A stretch of DNA of 64,000 nucleotides from Leuctra nigra (GCA_934045905.1 OW203769.1:20243705-20307704), one strand, 5' to 3'; shown: positions 47,266-59,310, counted from the first letter of the stretch. Notes: generated from the letters alone by a model not told the origin. A program made the numbers and translations.

Positions 47266-47316
47266 ACATCAAGGTTTAGGTAAACATAAAAGTCAATTCA
47301 GAATGAGAGTCATATT

Positions 47317-47408
47317 CTAGGATTTACCTCGGAGTTCATCAGACTTGTGTGTTTTTAATTTAAACTCGCTGAAGTTTGTCTGAGTTAATGACAATGATAT
47401 GGACTTAC
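47317..47408 (-). other. Intron start of the receptor gene (splice donor)
   Basis: On the minus strand, CTGG is followed by GTAAGT at 47408-47403, a consensus donor. The open frame reads on into the intron only to a stop at 47317-47319. The intron is phase 1: the split codon begins with G. Confidence 0.85.
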
Positions 47409-47961
47409 CCAGGAAGCCCGGAATGGCGCCCAACGGCATGACAAACAGACTGACGAGCAGGTCCGCGATAGCGAGACTCAGCAGGAAGTAGTTGGTCACA
47501 TTCTGCAACCTCCTGTCCAGACACACGGCAAGACACACTAGGATGTTGCCCAACCCTCCGGCGAAGATGAACACGACGACGAACAAGAAGCTCCAGTCAT
47601 AACCTCCGCCCGGCGTCGCCTCCATCGCCGTCAACGTCCTCATCACTCGCGTCATCGTGCACTGCAGGTCGGCGCTGCAGTTCACGGCGAGGTCGCAACC
47701 TCCGGTGAGGTTCACGTCGGGGAGACTCGCCCATGGGACGTCGTCGACGCCGAATAACTCCAAGGTCACGTTGTAGACGTCGTCGACGCAGGGGACGCAG
47801 CGAGGTCCGTCGCACAGGAAGAATGTGTCGAGGAGGCCGGGACAGAAGAGGCCCGGGAGGGTGTCGTTGACGGGACAGGAGGTGTTGACGGGAAGGTCGA
47901 TGAGGTGACACGAGAACGACGTATCGTTTGATTCCATTCCCCACTCTACGGCGGAATCCAT
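47409..47961 (-). CDS. 5-HT2-type serotonin receptor, first coding exon (partial gene)
   Basis: Class A GPCR, expected to sit in the plasma membrane and couple serotonin binding to Gq-type signalling (family knowledge). The exon encodes 184 residues plus one base. Residues 1-121 are an extracellular N-terminus with six N-glycosylation sequons (N12, N26, N32, N64, N84, N94) and many cysteines. TM1 is at about 122-147 with the class A GN pair (N139 as 1.50). The first loop is [11 protein letters not shown]2 is at about 157-181 with LAIAD (D167 as 2.50) and [12 protein letters not shown]. That last string and [18 protein letters not shown] resemble insect 5-HT2B-like receptors more than dopamine receptors; this is from memory, not a search. 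The ATG at 47961 is preceded by an in-frame TAA at 47976-47974, supporting this start. The exon is strikingly GC- and CpG-rich for this region. TM3-TM7 exons are not in view. Confidence 0.85.
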
Positions 47962-49115
47962 TGAAACAACGATTTAATCTATGCACATATTTGCTTCACA
48001 CGTTTACAATGTTGGCACTTTTGTTTACACAGATATGTAATCCCCCCCAATGATAACAATCTTATCTTGAATACCACAGCTTTGTTTTTTTACAGTTTAT
48101 AACAGCGATTTGACAACATTGCGGATTATATCGCGCACAACGGGGGAGGCGATATCAGTCACATCTTTATTCTTCTAGAATAAATCATTTATGCATTGTC
48201 AGTAAAACTAATTTTGGTTTTCTGTTAGAATGTAACTTGACTAATGAACGGTCGGTATAATTACATCGTTAGTGGTGATGTTCAGAAAAAAAACACATAG
48301 AACTGCTTCAAGGTTTTGTTAGAATCCACACGCTGTGTATAGAAAATCAGAGACAGTTCACTTCGATGCATAAAACACTGATATTCTACAAAAACGTTCC
48401 ATATTTCTTAGTGACTACTTTTCTTTCACAATGTAAATGAGAACATATTGACAGACGCTCCATTTGACCTGGATTTGAAATAATCATCCTTCTCCCGCGC
48501 TAATTCAGCCAAACACTTTGAAATTTGAGGTTATGTTTTCGCGCACACGCCATTTCAATCACATTCTCGTAGCATCTTCTCTTGTATACTAATAATAACA
48601 CAATGGAGTTTCGTAATTGATTGATTATATTAACTCATCATTTTTTCGCTGCCTCCGATCATTACCAGCACACTATCAATGACTTGTGCAAAATCGAACG
48701 TGACTGGAGAGATTTGAATTCCTCGGTATCTTAGTGGCGTGCTCGCTGCCTTCTTGATCACTTCATCTTGTTTTCGTGGTTCTCTCGTGGGCCGTGCCGT
48801 GCGGACGTGCTGGAAAATGTCGAGAAGGAGCATTGGTAAAGAATGGTAAAGTCATAAATTACAATACACTGAAATATATAACCAAGTTTTTTCCTTGTGC
48901 GTTATGGAAAACTGAAATTTTGCCAAATTTAGATTGCAAAAGTTTTTTTTTATTGAAGATTGCTGTGATATATGCTGTTTTTGAAACATAAATTGAGTGC
49001 CAGTTTTACATTTTATATTCCATGACGACTTGTAACTCGAATTAGTATGTGGTGTGCATTGGTTTAGAATTGCTACTCTAAACTTCAGAACTAATCATTC
49101 AAAAGGCTCAACTAT
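47962..49115. other. Sequence upstream of the receptor exon, unassigned
   Basis: It should hold 5' UTR, an upstream intron or promoter of the receptor. No TATA box or start-site motif could be assigned with confidence. Confidence 0.4.
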
Positions 49116-49330
49116 ATAATCATTTATTTTTATATTGTTTAACGTCGTACTTTCCTGCAACTAGTCTAAATGCGATGGATGAATGATGATGAATAGAATG
49201 TGAAAAAATAATAGGTAGATCGAAGATGGGAAGAAGGCTGTCGTGACTTATCGTAGGGCACCTTCCAATCATTTGCCTCTCGACTGAGAAAGACGGCCGC
49301 GGGAATCGAACACAGACCTCTGGATCGGGA
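49116..49330 (-). repeat. SINE remnant (minus strand)
   Basis: The tail GTTTAACGTCGTACTTTCCT, then GCAACTAGTCTAAATGCGAT, is the complement of the 6.35-kb ending. The body has GTCGTGACTTATCGTAGGGC and CTCTCGACTGAGAAAG, and a GGGAATCGAAC B-box complement at about 49299. The tRNA head is decayed. Confidence 0.55.
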
Positions 49331-50389
49331 ATGAAAAGAGATTTATTCTTGAATGGTTGAAAAGTGAGAATCATTTGCTTGGTCGATCGGACAGTACATT
49401 TGCATTGTCCACATTCCAAACCAATAATCATATTTTACACATTTCCTGCGTAATTTCAATAGTTATTTACGTTTGAAAGATTATTTTTATAGTTACTCTA
49501 GAATCGCACCTTGCTCACTTGCAAATGATTGAGGTTTGTTTTCACTCCAGGGTCGGAAATTATGCTACATGGATATAATATAATATAATATATAATTAAA
49601 TTATGCTACTATGCTACATGGATATGGAGGATTCGGTGCAATGTTAATCCATGTGGCCGTGAATCGGATAATGGCCGACTGAATCGGGAAGTTTCAAGTT
49701 CAAGTACAAGTTCTGTATCTTCATATTGCCAAGTAGTTGCTCTTATTTACCAACAAATATGAACATGAAGATTCCAAGGCGACGTTCATTTAACACACAA
49801 ACTCTGTTAGAATACGAATTACATTATATTAGAATATAATTTTAATATTTACAGGATTTTCCTGTCTCTAATTCAACCCAAACAGAGCTAATATCCCTCG
49901 CAGCTGTCAATTTAATTTGTATGATCAACACTCAATGTTTCCAACATTATTAGACTATTACTGTACCTCAGAGGTAGAAGGCCAGAAGTCAATTTCAATG
50001 ATTATTGAGGCGAGCTCGAACACCTGTAATTCTGCCTTCATCCAACCTTATTGTAATTGTGACATGAGCCAAGGACACAATCCATTGTGTAAGAGAATAC
50101 TTCAATTTAAATGTAATTGTTGACATCAATCAAATGGCAATTGATGGAGCTTGATTTATTACATCATTCCAAAAGTATGCAACGCAAAAACGAGAAAATG
50201 GACTTTTTGGATCTGTCTGGCTGACATATGTGTACTACGACGAGAGAAGGAAAATAATCCACATAATAAGGATCCATATATTGACGTATTGGTATTTTCC
50301 AGTTGTCAATTCCGGTCTGTTGTCCTGTATAGAATTGAGAGGTTGAACTTTATTTACCTTCATTTCTCTCTGTCTGTTTGTGTTTTTGC
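49331..50389. other. Unassigned sequence with a small duplication
   Basis: ATGCTACATGGATAT occurs at about 49563 and 49611 around an AT-rich stretch. No gene seen. Confidence 0.35.
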
Positions 50390-51325
50390 CTGCACTGTCC
50401 AGATCAAACTGTTCAACAAACCGATCTCAAACTTTGCACACCCACTAATGTCCTATGAGCGGTCTCGTGTATGATTTTGGAACAGGATCCTGTGATTTGT
50501 TTAAAACTATAACTGGAACCGTTTGACCTTTCAACTTCAAATTTTGCATGGTCATTGGGATCAACATTTTAGGTGTTTTTGTTAATTTTCAGATTAACCT
50601 GTCATTTCTTAAAATTTTATTAACATTTGACGGACTATTTATGCTTGTGATGAAATAATATATCGTGGGCTTGGAAGAGAAAGTGACAAAGTCCAAAAAT
50701 GTGAAACCGAGATAATAGGATTTTAAGATTGGAAGTACCGTGATATTAGAAAAATAATGTACACACAAATGGGTTAAATATTTATTAAATCATACATTTG
50801 TTTGTTATAAACATTATCCGGTACAATTTGAATAATGTTTCAACATGATTTAGTAATTTGAGTGTAATTGATCATCCAATTTTTTATTACGAGCTAAAAG
50901 TGGACTTATACACTTTCAACATTAATGTTTTTATAAGGGTGGGGACTTAACCAGTATTTAGAGGACTTGAACAGTTTTCTCCTTTCAGAGTTCATGACAT
51001 AAAGCACTTGATCATAACTACACATTGAAATTGTTGGTATTTCCGAACCCACCCTGGACTTGAACACATTCTTACCTTATAGAGCGATTTTTTCTGTAAA
51101 TTTACTTATGAAAAACACTTTTTTTAAAAAATTGGACTTAAGACACTTTCTCCTCCAAGGCCACGATATATCCAATTTCTTTCTTTGAAAAAGGAAATAT
51201 GATACATTTTTATCACTTTAGTTTAGTAAATTTTAGTTGAGTAAGAGTAGAAACTATCAAACGCAAATCAATTCGCATGCAATACGAAGGCTCGCTCATC
51301 AACGCGTTACACCGATCATTTCCTA
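50390..51325 (+). mobile_element. Helitron-like element, decayed
   Basis: GCTCGCTCATCAACGCGTTA near 51292 precedes a degraded end (CATTTCCTA). Upstream, GATCTCAAACTTTGCACACC and AATTTTGCATGGTCATTGGG match other copies. The 5' end is not defined. Confidence 0.45.
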
Positions 51326-52769
51326 TTCTCTGTGGATCCTGACACGAGATGGAGCATGTTTATGTAGCTTCCCCAACTCGCATGGTACAGAGAGCAGATA
51401 TAACACCACTGGAACGTCCTCGGCGGTACGAACGACTTCGTTCTAAATCGGATCATTTAATTTAGAAACGAAAATAAATTTTTATGATTTTACTGGTTGC
51501 GAGCAGACGGTCGGGTGTAGATCGAACTTGTGTATATAAAGCGCTGTCGAGATGTGGTGGTACATACGATGTCCGAGATGCTGTGGGATTAGATTCTACG
51601 GGGAGGAATTATGGAAATTCACGGAGGCGAGAATTGTTTTACAAGAGAATACAAAGTAGTGGGGTTTCATAGATAAAAATTCCAATCGGATGTTGATATT
51701 TGATTGATGTAATACAATACAATTCTGTACCTCAGAAGCAGAAGGTTCGTAGTCCATTTTCTCAGATTTGCGTGGCACACTTTTGGAATCATGGAACTAA
51801 GCTTTCACTTCAAAATTCAGTCAACAAATGCAGTTACTTATATTGAAGGATTCTCTTTCAATGACATTTACAAATTAAATTGGAGGACGGCAGAATTTTT
51901 GTTTTTTTATAGAGAACCTCAAATTCCATGTGCTTCTAGTCTTCTGCTCCTAAAGTACAGAATTTATAGATTATTATCGGGTTAAATAGGTCACTACTAT
52001 GGCAACAGTTGATGACCCAAGTTTATTTAAGTTTTTCAATATAGTTGTATTTCGTTTGACAATTTACCCATTTGGACAGATTTTTTTATTTAAATGTAGT
52101 AATTAATTATGTCGATTTATTTTTAAAACGTGGTCCTCTGAATATATAGTGACTTGAAATTGTTTTGCATACTTTTTCTTGAGCAGTAAATGTAATATGC
52201 TGCAATAGAATATTTTAAGAAGGGATGCGAAAGGTATCCGGTTAACCGGGTCACAAACCCGGGTTCTGAATGTCAATTTGTTGATGAACAGTTTCACAAT
52301 ATTAATAGAATTAAGAGTTGTTTTTCCAACTTTTAATGAACAAACTTGATAAGTCTCATTATTATAATGAAGTTTCATTAGAATGGACATTGACTTTGCA
52401 AGGAAATTATTAGAGTGAGATCGAGTCGATCGAGTGGGTGTTTTCTTTGAGATTGTGTAAAACTCCTCGACACTTCTGGAATATTTGCTTGTAATTAAGC
52501 AGGTTATTAATCAGGAAGAACTGAACAAACAACGCCTGCAATTTAATTAGTCTGGTACATACGAATAACAACTCGTTTGAGGAAAAATAATTACGAAAAT
52601 CTCAACTGGTATAGAAGTTAAGGAATTATTATTTTTATCCAAAAGAAGAAAGCAGAGAAGACACGTTTTTTTGTAATTCCTCACATTCGATAAATTAGTG
52701 TCAGATAAGGTCATTAGAGGTGTAGTTAATTAATAATAATCTGTAACATACTAACGTAATCTAAGAGGT
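51326..52769. other. Unassigned sequence
   Basis: Open frames of 60-95 codons on both strands lack recognisable features. No bounded repeat was found. Confidence 0.3.
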
Positions 52770-53260
52770 ATCGGGGATCGTTTTTGAACGGGATCCTGTA
52801 ATTGGATCAAATTTTGAAAAAAAATCTCTTTCGATTTGTTGGTCCGATCAATTTGAAATTTTGCAAAGTCATTGCAACCAACATTGTCCCCAATCTTACA
52901 AAGTTTCAACCAAATCCTCCCATTGGTTACAATTTGAATCATTCATCTTGTGAACTTTGAAATTTAAACTAGAACGTTTGACCAATCAACTTAAAACTTT
53001 GCATGGTCATTGGGACCAAAAGTTTAGGTATTTTTGACAATTTGAAGCCTAATCTGACGTTATTTTCAAAAGTAATTGTAATTTTAAGGACATTTGATTC
53101 TATACTCTTGAAATATATGAAAAATGTATACTACATATTCCTGCCTTCTTGAAGCTTCAGTTCCAAGGCCTGTAAAGCAGCTGATACTTGCAAACGCATA
53201 TCAAATCGGATGCAGTACGAAGGCTCGCTCATCAACGCGTTACACTGAGCGTTTACCGAG
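52770..53260 (+). mobile_element. Helitron-like element (plus strand)
   Basis: It ends GCTCGCTCATCAACGCGTTA, CACTGAGCG, TTTACCGAG then T; CTAG has become CGAG. The body (GGATCGTTTTTGAACGGGAT, TTTGCATGGTCATTGGGACC) is the reverse complement of the bodies at 4.6-5.0 kb and 56.1-56.4 kb. The 5' end is truncated or unrecognised. Confidence 0.6.
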
Positions 53261-53875
53261 TAGTATCGTCATTTATCCATTTGTGGAAGGAGTAAACATA
53301 ACGGCATGTAGTTTTTCGTCTTTATGACACATACGGTGCGAGAGGCAATGTAGATATTTTCGTACCGAGTGGTATCAAGTGCTTGAATCTGTTTCATTTT
53401 ATCGGAATTGTGTTTAAGAAAGCGAAACTCTCAGCCTACCAAAGTGTATCCAAGAACAAAGAGCAAGGAATTGCATTACGCACAAGAATCAGCTATATCT
53501 TTTAGCACAGGTTTACTAGGAATTAATTAACTAAAGGAAGAGAACCTAATTTCGACTTTGTTGTTTGTTTGTTTGTTCGTTTGTTTGTCTGTTCGTTTGA
53601 GCTCACTATTCAATGCAAGCTAGTTGATAATAATGACAATTCAGAGCATAAACTAAAACGAAGAATAACGAATGAATAAACAAAACCGTTCATGTTTTTA
53701 CCTAAATGAATCTATTTTCAAAAAAGACATCAATGAAGTTTGAATAGTCGCTAACAAAGTTAATGCAACACTTTGATCATTGAACCGTGTGAAGTGGATA
53801 TGACGTCGATATCATTTCATGACCGGTTCATGAGGTGTCCAACAGCAGCTGTCATCCGTATCGCTGCGAGAGTGA
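53261..53875. other. Unassigned sequence with (TTTG)n
   Basis: A TTTG-type microsatellite (TTTGTTTG, TTCGTTTG variants) lies at about 53558-53600. No gene. Confidence 0.6.
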
Positions 53876-54034
53876 TAGGAAAACGCTCTGTGTAACGCGT
53901 TGATAAGCGAGTCGTTGTCGTTCATGCTGTGCGTGAGTTGCTGCTCGGAGTGAAATATGGAAATACAACACATAATTTGTCAAGATCAAGGTGCGGTGGA
54001 TTTATTTTATCAATAACAATATACCAGTTCATCA

Positions 54035-54197
54035 AGTATCTGAGTGGCTCTGGTTTCTAAGAAAATGTTACTTGCTGTTTGATTTCCACCTACTTATTGT
54101 AGTGTGTCAATAATGAGTTACACACTACAAAAGATATCTGGAAATCAAACTGCTTGTGAATTAATTCAGAAACCAGAGCCACTCAGATATTTTATGG
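54035..54197. mobile_element. Fold-back element
   Basis: Arms of about 75 nt: ATCTGAGTGGCTCTGGTTTC at the left and its complement at the right, then GTTTGATTTCCA and TTTGTAGTGTGT-type strings towards a centre near 54113. Confidence 0.75.
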
Positions 54198-54314
54198 AAT
54201 CGTATTATTTAAAAATAAGATTAAAATATAAATTACTCTTTAATCTTTATGTTATTGGCCAATTTTATGTTCGTGATAAACTTAACGAGTCATTTAATGT
54301 ATTCTTAACAGGGG

Positions 54315-54357
54315 ATCGAACCCGAACCTGAACCCGAACCCGAACCCGTAACCCGAA
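54315..54357. repeat. Simple repeat (ACCCGA)n
   Basis: Six-base CCCGAA units, imperfect. It is too short and internal to be a telomere. Confidence 0.8.
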
Positions 54358-54723
54358 AAAACCCGTATTACAAAATCAAAAAATCAAAAAGAAATAAAAA
54401 AATCACTCAAAATAAAAAAAAAATCACAGATAAGCAGGTAAAATGTTTAAAAAAATCAAAAAATCATTTGAAGGTTTAAAAAAAAAAAAAAATAAAGAAA
54501 GTAAAAAAAATCAAAAAATCAAAAATCAAAATCAAAAATCATAAAAAATCATAAAAATCATAAAAAGTCAGGTTTACACTAAAATATCGAGTTGTTAATC
54601 CCTCGACTGAGCATTATCCCCAAAACACTAAACAAACAAAAACAAACAAGCAAACAAACAACCAAGCAAGCAAATAGAGAAAGTGCATGAGTTCCATAGT
54701 AAACGCTCGCTACGCTCTCTTAA

Positions 54724-55837
54724 TCAGGCCGTGTTGAAATGTGTGATAATGATGATAACACGACGCTGTTGAGATATAAAAGAGCAATATTTATCCACTT
54801 GAAAGGTCCTCACACCTCGAACACTTTCAAAGCGTGGGCGCCTCTACATGGGGAATTAGGGATTTCCAATCCTTCGATCTGATCATTGCACTTGCGTATG
54901 GCTCAGAAGGATCCGACCATGGATTAGATTTCAAATATCAAATTAAATTCAGCTTCAAAGTTACTATTGTATCTACTATAGAAACTTTTATCTTAAATTT
55001 TGCACACACACTAAAATGTGAACCAGAGATTTAAATTCTAGTACTGATACCTAATTATATACCTAATTATGTGCATGAAACCATTTAAGTTCATCAACGA
55101 TTTCACTGTACATTTTTAAACTACCTACTTTAAAATATTGGTCTTCATGACATTTTAAAATTTCAACTTGATCGGATGAACAAGTAATTTTTTACATTTC
55201 AACCAATCATTGGATTTTGTACAAATGCAACAGAGAGGTGATCTCACCTGATTGTAAAATTTCAGCTTCATCTGTGACTCACATTTCATTTGCATCGCGC
55301 CATCAAACATGGTCAAAAATTTAAAAGAAGACAAAAGAGTAAAATAAAATACGCTGAAACAATAAATATTCATTTCCCCAAGTTATTTTAGTAAAGTTTC
55401 CGCACTTTCAACCATATATCTAACTGAAGTAAGGAAGACCTAAAAAATGCCGATTCATTTGTATTTATAGGTCTGAGAAAAGGTAATTTCCCTTACGATG
55501 TGCTTCACGTCTGTGTTATAAAGTTTCGGGTCCGTATGGAAATGATGCAAGTTCTTTGAGTTCTGAGCATCATTCCACACGAGCTAATAGCTTTGCATCA
55601 TCCACGTCGCAGATGATTGGTCCAGAGATCCGTGTACAACTGGATGTTGCTCTCACGTACATGATGCTCTCGGTTACTGCAGCCTCGAGAGAGCTTTTGT
55701 TTGGTTTATTGCACAGTTGGAATCAATGTGGGAAGTCTCTCTTGCTACGAGAATAGAATCGAGTGAAACTAAAGTCAGTTTCATTCATGGAATCTGTTTC
55801 ATTGGTTCTGGCCGCGGTCAAAACGGATCCATTAGTA
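54724..55837. other. Unassigned sequence
   Basis: The part from about 54880 to 55280 has faint similarity to Helitron-like bodies (AAATTTTGCACACACACTAA, TTGATCGGATGA). No gene. Confidence 0.35.
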
Positions 55838-56494
55838 CTTGGAAAACGCTCTGTGTACCGCGTTGATAATCGAACCTTCGTATTGTATGCGATTTCGGAT
55901 TTGATATGCGTTTGTATTAGTCTTTGCTCTACATGCCTTGGACCTAAAGAATCTAGATGGCACTGACATTATAATTGAAATTATTGGCATAAATTAGCAA
56001 ATATTTCAGGAGTATAGAACAAAATTACCATAAAAAGACAATAACATTAATTGAAGATAACGGCAGATTGTCTGGAATTGGCAAAAATACCTAAAATGTT
56101 GGTCCCAATGGCCAAGCAAACTTTAAGTTGATCGGTCAAACGGTTCTAGTTGAACTTTTAAAAATTACAAGAAAGATGGTTTTAAATTTTAACCAATGTG
56201 AGGATTTGGCTGAAGCTTTGTAAGATTGGGGACAATGTTGGTTGCATATGCAGACTTTGCAAAATTCAAATTGATCGGACCAACCAATCGAAAGATTTTT
56301 TTTTAAATTTGAACCAATCACAGGATCCCGTTCAAAAACGATCCCAGAGACCGCTAAGATTACTTTAGTATGTGTGCAAAATTTCAGATCGAGTGGTTAT
56401 GCGGTTTGACTTGGACAGTACGGGCAAAAAACACAAAAAAACATACAGAGAAAGTGCCATAAGAGTACCAGTGACGCTTGCTACGCTCGCTTAA
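55838..56494 (-). mobile_element. Helitron-like element (minus strand)
   Basis: The 5' end is TTAAGCGAGCGTAGCAAGCG after A; the 3' end is ATCAACGCGGTACACAGAGC, GTTTTCCAAG before T. The body closely follows the 4106-5094 copy (CAGGATCCCGTTCAAAAACG, TTTCAGATCGA, AGAGAAAGTGCCATAAGAGT). Confidence 0.62.
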
Positions 56495-56580
56495 TGACCT
56501 AGTTCATTAGTACGACCGGATCCACAAGTATGACCTGATCCACAAGTATGACCTGATCCGTAGTATGACCGAATGCAGTC
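56495..56580. repeat. Short tandem repeat, about 18 bp
   Basis: CCACAAGTATGACCTGAT occurs about three times in series (about 56520-56565), with partial units either side. Confidence 0.75.
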
Positions 56581-58184
56581 ATACCTAGAAAAATAATTTC
56601 TTATGAAAATGTTCAGTTCTATAAAGCAGTATAAATTTAAAGCACTTTTTTTCTTGAAGAATTCTTAAAATGAAAGCACGAAGTTCACTCTTAAAGTTTA
56701 AACATGAATTTCTAACAAAAAGTTAACGTATATATTTAATCGTAAGTTCAAGCTAACGTTCAGTATAATATGTATGTCCAAGCATAATTATTTGCTTTCT
56801 TATTGCATTTAATAATCCTTAAAATTAAATCATGAAGTATCAGCATAGATCAAAAGTGCATGTACACAGTTCAAGCTAAAGTTCAAGCACAAAGTTAAAC
56901 CAGTGTTCAAACACGCATTTCAAGCATAAAGTTCAGAATAAGCTCAAGCTAACGTTCTGTATAATTTAGCATGAAGTTCAAGCATGTTTTCATCTTCGAG
57001 TTAAGTTTCATAAATCGTAGGTAGAAGTAAAAGCTACGCTATACGATTTTTTTTGTTTGACAGTAAAAGCTGTGTACATTATAGTTACACTTTCCAGTCA
57101 AGAATGGAACATCCAGCTATTTATTTCGGATATTCAGGGACTTGCATGTTTACTGATGTTCCTCCATTATCTCTTTTAACTCAAGATTCATGGACTGTTA
57201 ATGTCCGGTTAACTCTAACTCAGACCTTAACTCGAGTTAATAATGAAGACCAGACAGCACTAAAAGCGATTAGCATATAAGTTCTTTGCACTACTCGGAG
57301 AAAAGTGTAATTCGAACGAGATAGTTTTATATTCCTTTAAGAGTAATGAGAGAAGTTTGCTCATTTCCAAGGAAACTTGTCTACGAAATCCCAATGATTC
57401 GAAATTATTAATAAAAAAAGAGTTGGAAGTTTTTCACCGTGTCATTTAAAGAACAACCCACTGATAGTTGATAGTTTCACTCTAGAGATTTACTATCAAT
57501 GTGTAAAGGAGAGGGATCGATCGATAAACTGCCATTTTTGTGATTGTGACCATATGCGTCGACACTTTTTTGAAAATTATCTCATAACGTCATGAGAGGG
57601 TTTCAAAAACAGAACATGTTAATTTTGAAATTCAGAAAAAATATGCTACTAGTGCAAAATAAAACCACCTCATATTTTTCTAATTTTTTTTTCAATTCTT
57701 GTCAAAGAGTTCTTCTCCATCTTAGACATTGCGGAATTTATCGGAGGACAGATTTGTGGTCCTTTACTAAAGCACACAATCTAGCAAATGGCGTCCAATA
57801 GTATTCTATTTTCATCAAATGGAAAACAAGATAAATATCAATACACTTCAATTTTCAGTATAGTTGTGTCTCAACTTCTACTTTAACTATTAAAAATAGT
57901 TTTCAACAATAAAAAAAAATCATAGTATTCTCGAATTTATTTCCACCTCAAAAGTTCAGACGTATGGAAACCGGCGAACATAACGAAAGCGTGAATTAAC
58001 TATTAATTATCATGGTATGAAATATTTATGAATTATGTTTGTTAATCCAGTATCTTGACTAATATTTTGGTACCCTACAATAATCATAAACATAAAGACA
58101 TCAATAAACAATTATTCATACCAGAGAAGTTTTTAAGTCCGTCGTCAATGATTTTCTCCACATCAAAAACAAAATAATTCGAAT
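56581..58184. other. Unassigned sequence; AGTTCAAGC-like motifs
   Basis: AAGTTCAAGC-type strings recur irregularly between about 56690 and 57000, a weak degenerate repeat. Nothing else is called. Confidence 0.4.
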
Positions 58185-58480
58185 ATGAAAGAATCCGCTG
58201 ACGAAAGAGCGTCTATACATTTACATCACGCGTCCGCGAAGTCGTCGCGACGTCTTGTTCGCGCGCGCGGCCGGCGTCGCGGCGGTGTTGACGGCGTCGT
58301 GAGTACTGACGCGGCGGCAGCGCGCTCCCAGCAGCGACGTCGTCGGCGCAGGCGCGCAGGTGCGAGCGATGTCAGCGAGATAGCGTCTTGAACTTGAGAT
58401 CGGAAGCGAGATGGACCGAGGAGGAGGGAAGAGAGGACAGCGAATTGGAAAGCCGCAAACATTATTGTAAATATCAACAC
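58185..58480. promoter_or_regulatory. CpG-rich island, possible first exon or promoter
   Basis: Unlike its AT-rich surroundings this block is dense in CG dinucleotides, like the receptor exon at 47.4-48.0 kb. Two readings exist. On the minus strand, ATG at 58462 gives 78 residues with a hydrophobic, signal-peptide-like start (MFAAFQFAVLSSLLLG) and an arginine-rich rest. On the plus strand, ATG at 58185 gives 38 codons up to a GTGAGT donor at 58299-58304 in phase 0. Neither is recognised, and arginine runs arise easily from CG-rich DNA. Confidence 0.35.
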
Positions 58481-58489
58481 GAACAGTGT

Positions 58490-58975
58490 TGTGATTAGAT
58501 AATTTTATTTTTATCTAGAGATAACTTGCTAAAAATTTATCTAGATAAGACAATAGATACATTTCCAAGAAATCATATGTAATATATCAAGATAAAAAAT
58601 AATTATCTAGATAATTGATTGTAAGATAATAGATCATTTTTTTAACAAATTTACTGTTCCCTAATTATTTTCGATTCCTAAATTCGGAACTCGAGTTATT
58701 AAAAAATGGGGCCGTCAAAACAAGCCAACTAATGCTACAAAACGGAGATGATTTTCATTTTTCATATCATCTGACATTTGAGGTTTGTGCATGTTCATAT
58801 ACAAACAATTCATTTTGAAATTTATATTTTTTATCGAGATAATTGCCAATAATTTTTTATCTAGATAAAGATAAAGATACCAAATAAATAAATTATCTAG
58901 GTCAGATAATAGATTAAAAAAAATATAATCTAGATATTAATATAGATAATTTAACGATAAAAACGATATTGGTAA
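58490..58975. repeat. TTATCTAGATAA-rich region
   Basis: The palindrome TTATCTAGATAA and near variants recur at least six times in two blocks (about 58490-58640 and 58830-58970), loosely inverted relative to each other. It is probably a decayed fold-back element with subterminal repeats. Confidence 0.5.
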
Positions 58976-59029
58976 AAAAAAATCGAATGTTTAATTTATA
59001 CAAATCAAATGTAAATTTCATGTGACATT

Positions 59030-59310
59030 CTGGCGAGAAAAACGGTGTGTATAAGTATGACAAGATGATGATGTCATTACTAAATCCTCGACAATGTGTA
59101 ATGATATTGGTAAATACTTTGTGGATGTTAATGCACCGGATTATGATGTCAATGTTGATTTTACTGTTAACTTTAGGTTATTCGAAGATTTTATTAAATC
59201 TTTTAAATCAATCATCTTGCAAACTTTCTGAGTTCAGACACATCTCAACTACAGCAGTTATTCTTAAATCTAATTTATATGAGACTTACTTTAACCTACT
59301 TTAAAGGGAT
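59030..59310. mobile_element. Diverged relative of the 41034-41453 MITE
   Basis: The order of short strings matches (GGCGAGAAAAACGG, GATGATGTCATTACTAAATC, GACAATGTGTAATGAT), and GAGACTTACTTTAA resembles the GAGACTTCCC terminus. The left terminus is not recognised. Confidence 0.45.

Larger units (their letters stand above)
53876..54723 (-). mobile_element. Helitron-like element with internal insertions
   Basis: The minus-strand 5' end TTAAGAGAGCGTAGCGAGCG follows A. The 3' end is TTATCAACGCGTTACACAGA, GCGTTTTCCTAT. Inside are a fold-back at 54035-54197, an ACCCGA repeat at about 54315-54357 and an A-rich block of AAAATCA units at 54370-54565. No Rep/helicase ORF. Confidence 0.58.

Noticed and set aside
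47409..47961. Dopamine D2-like receptor
   Set aside because: TM2 ends in [12 protein letters not shown] after [12 protein letters not shown], which fits the 5-HT2 group better than the dopamine pattern I remember. A database search would settle it.
47597..47986. 129-codon minus-strand frame overlapping the receptor exon, rich in arginine
   Set aside because: An alternative-frame shadow of the GC-rich receptor exon.
54315..54357. Telomere-like repeat
   Set aside because: Short, imperfect ACCCGA units inside a mobile element; insect telomeres are usually TTAGG.
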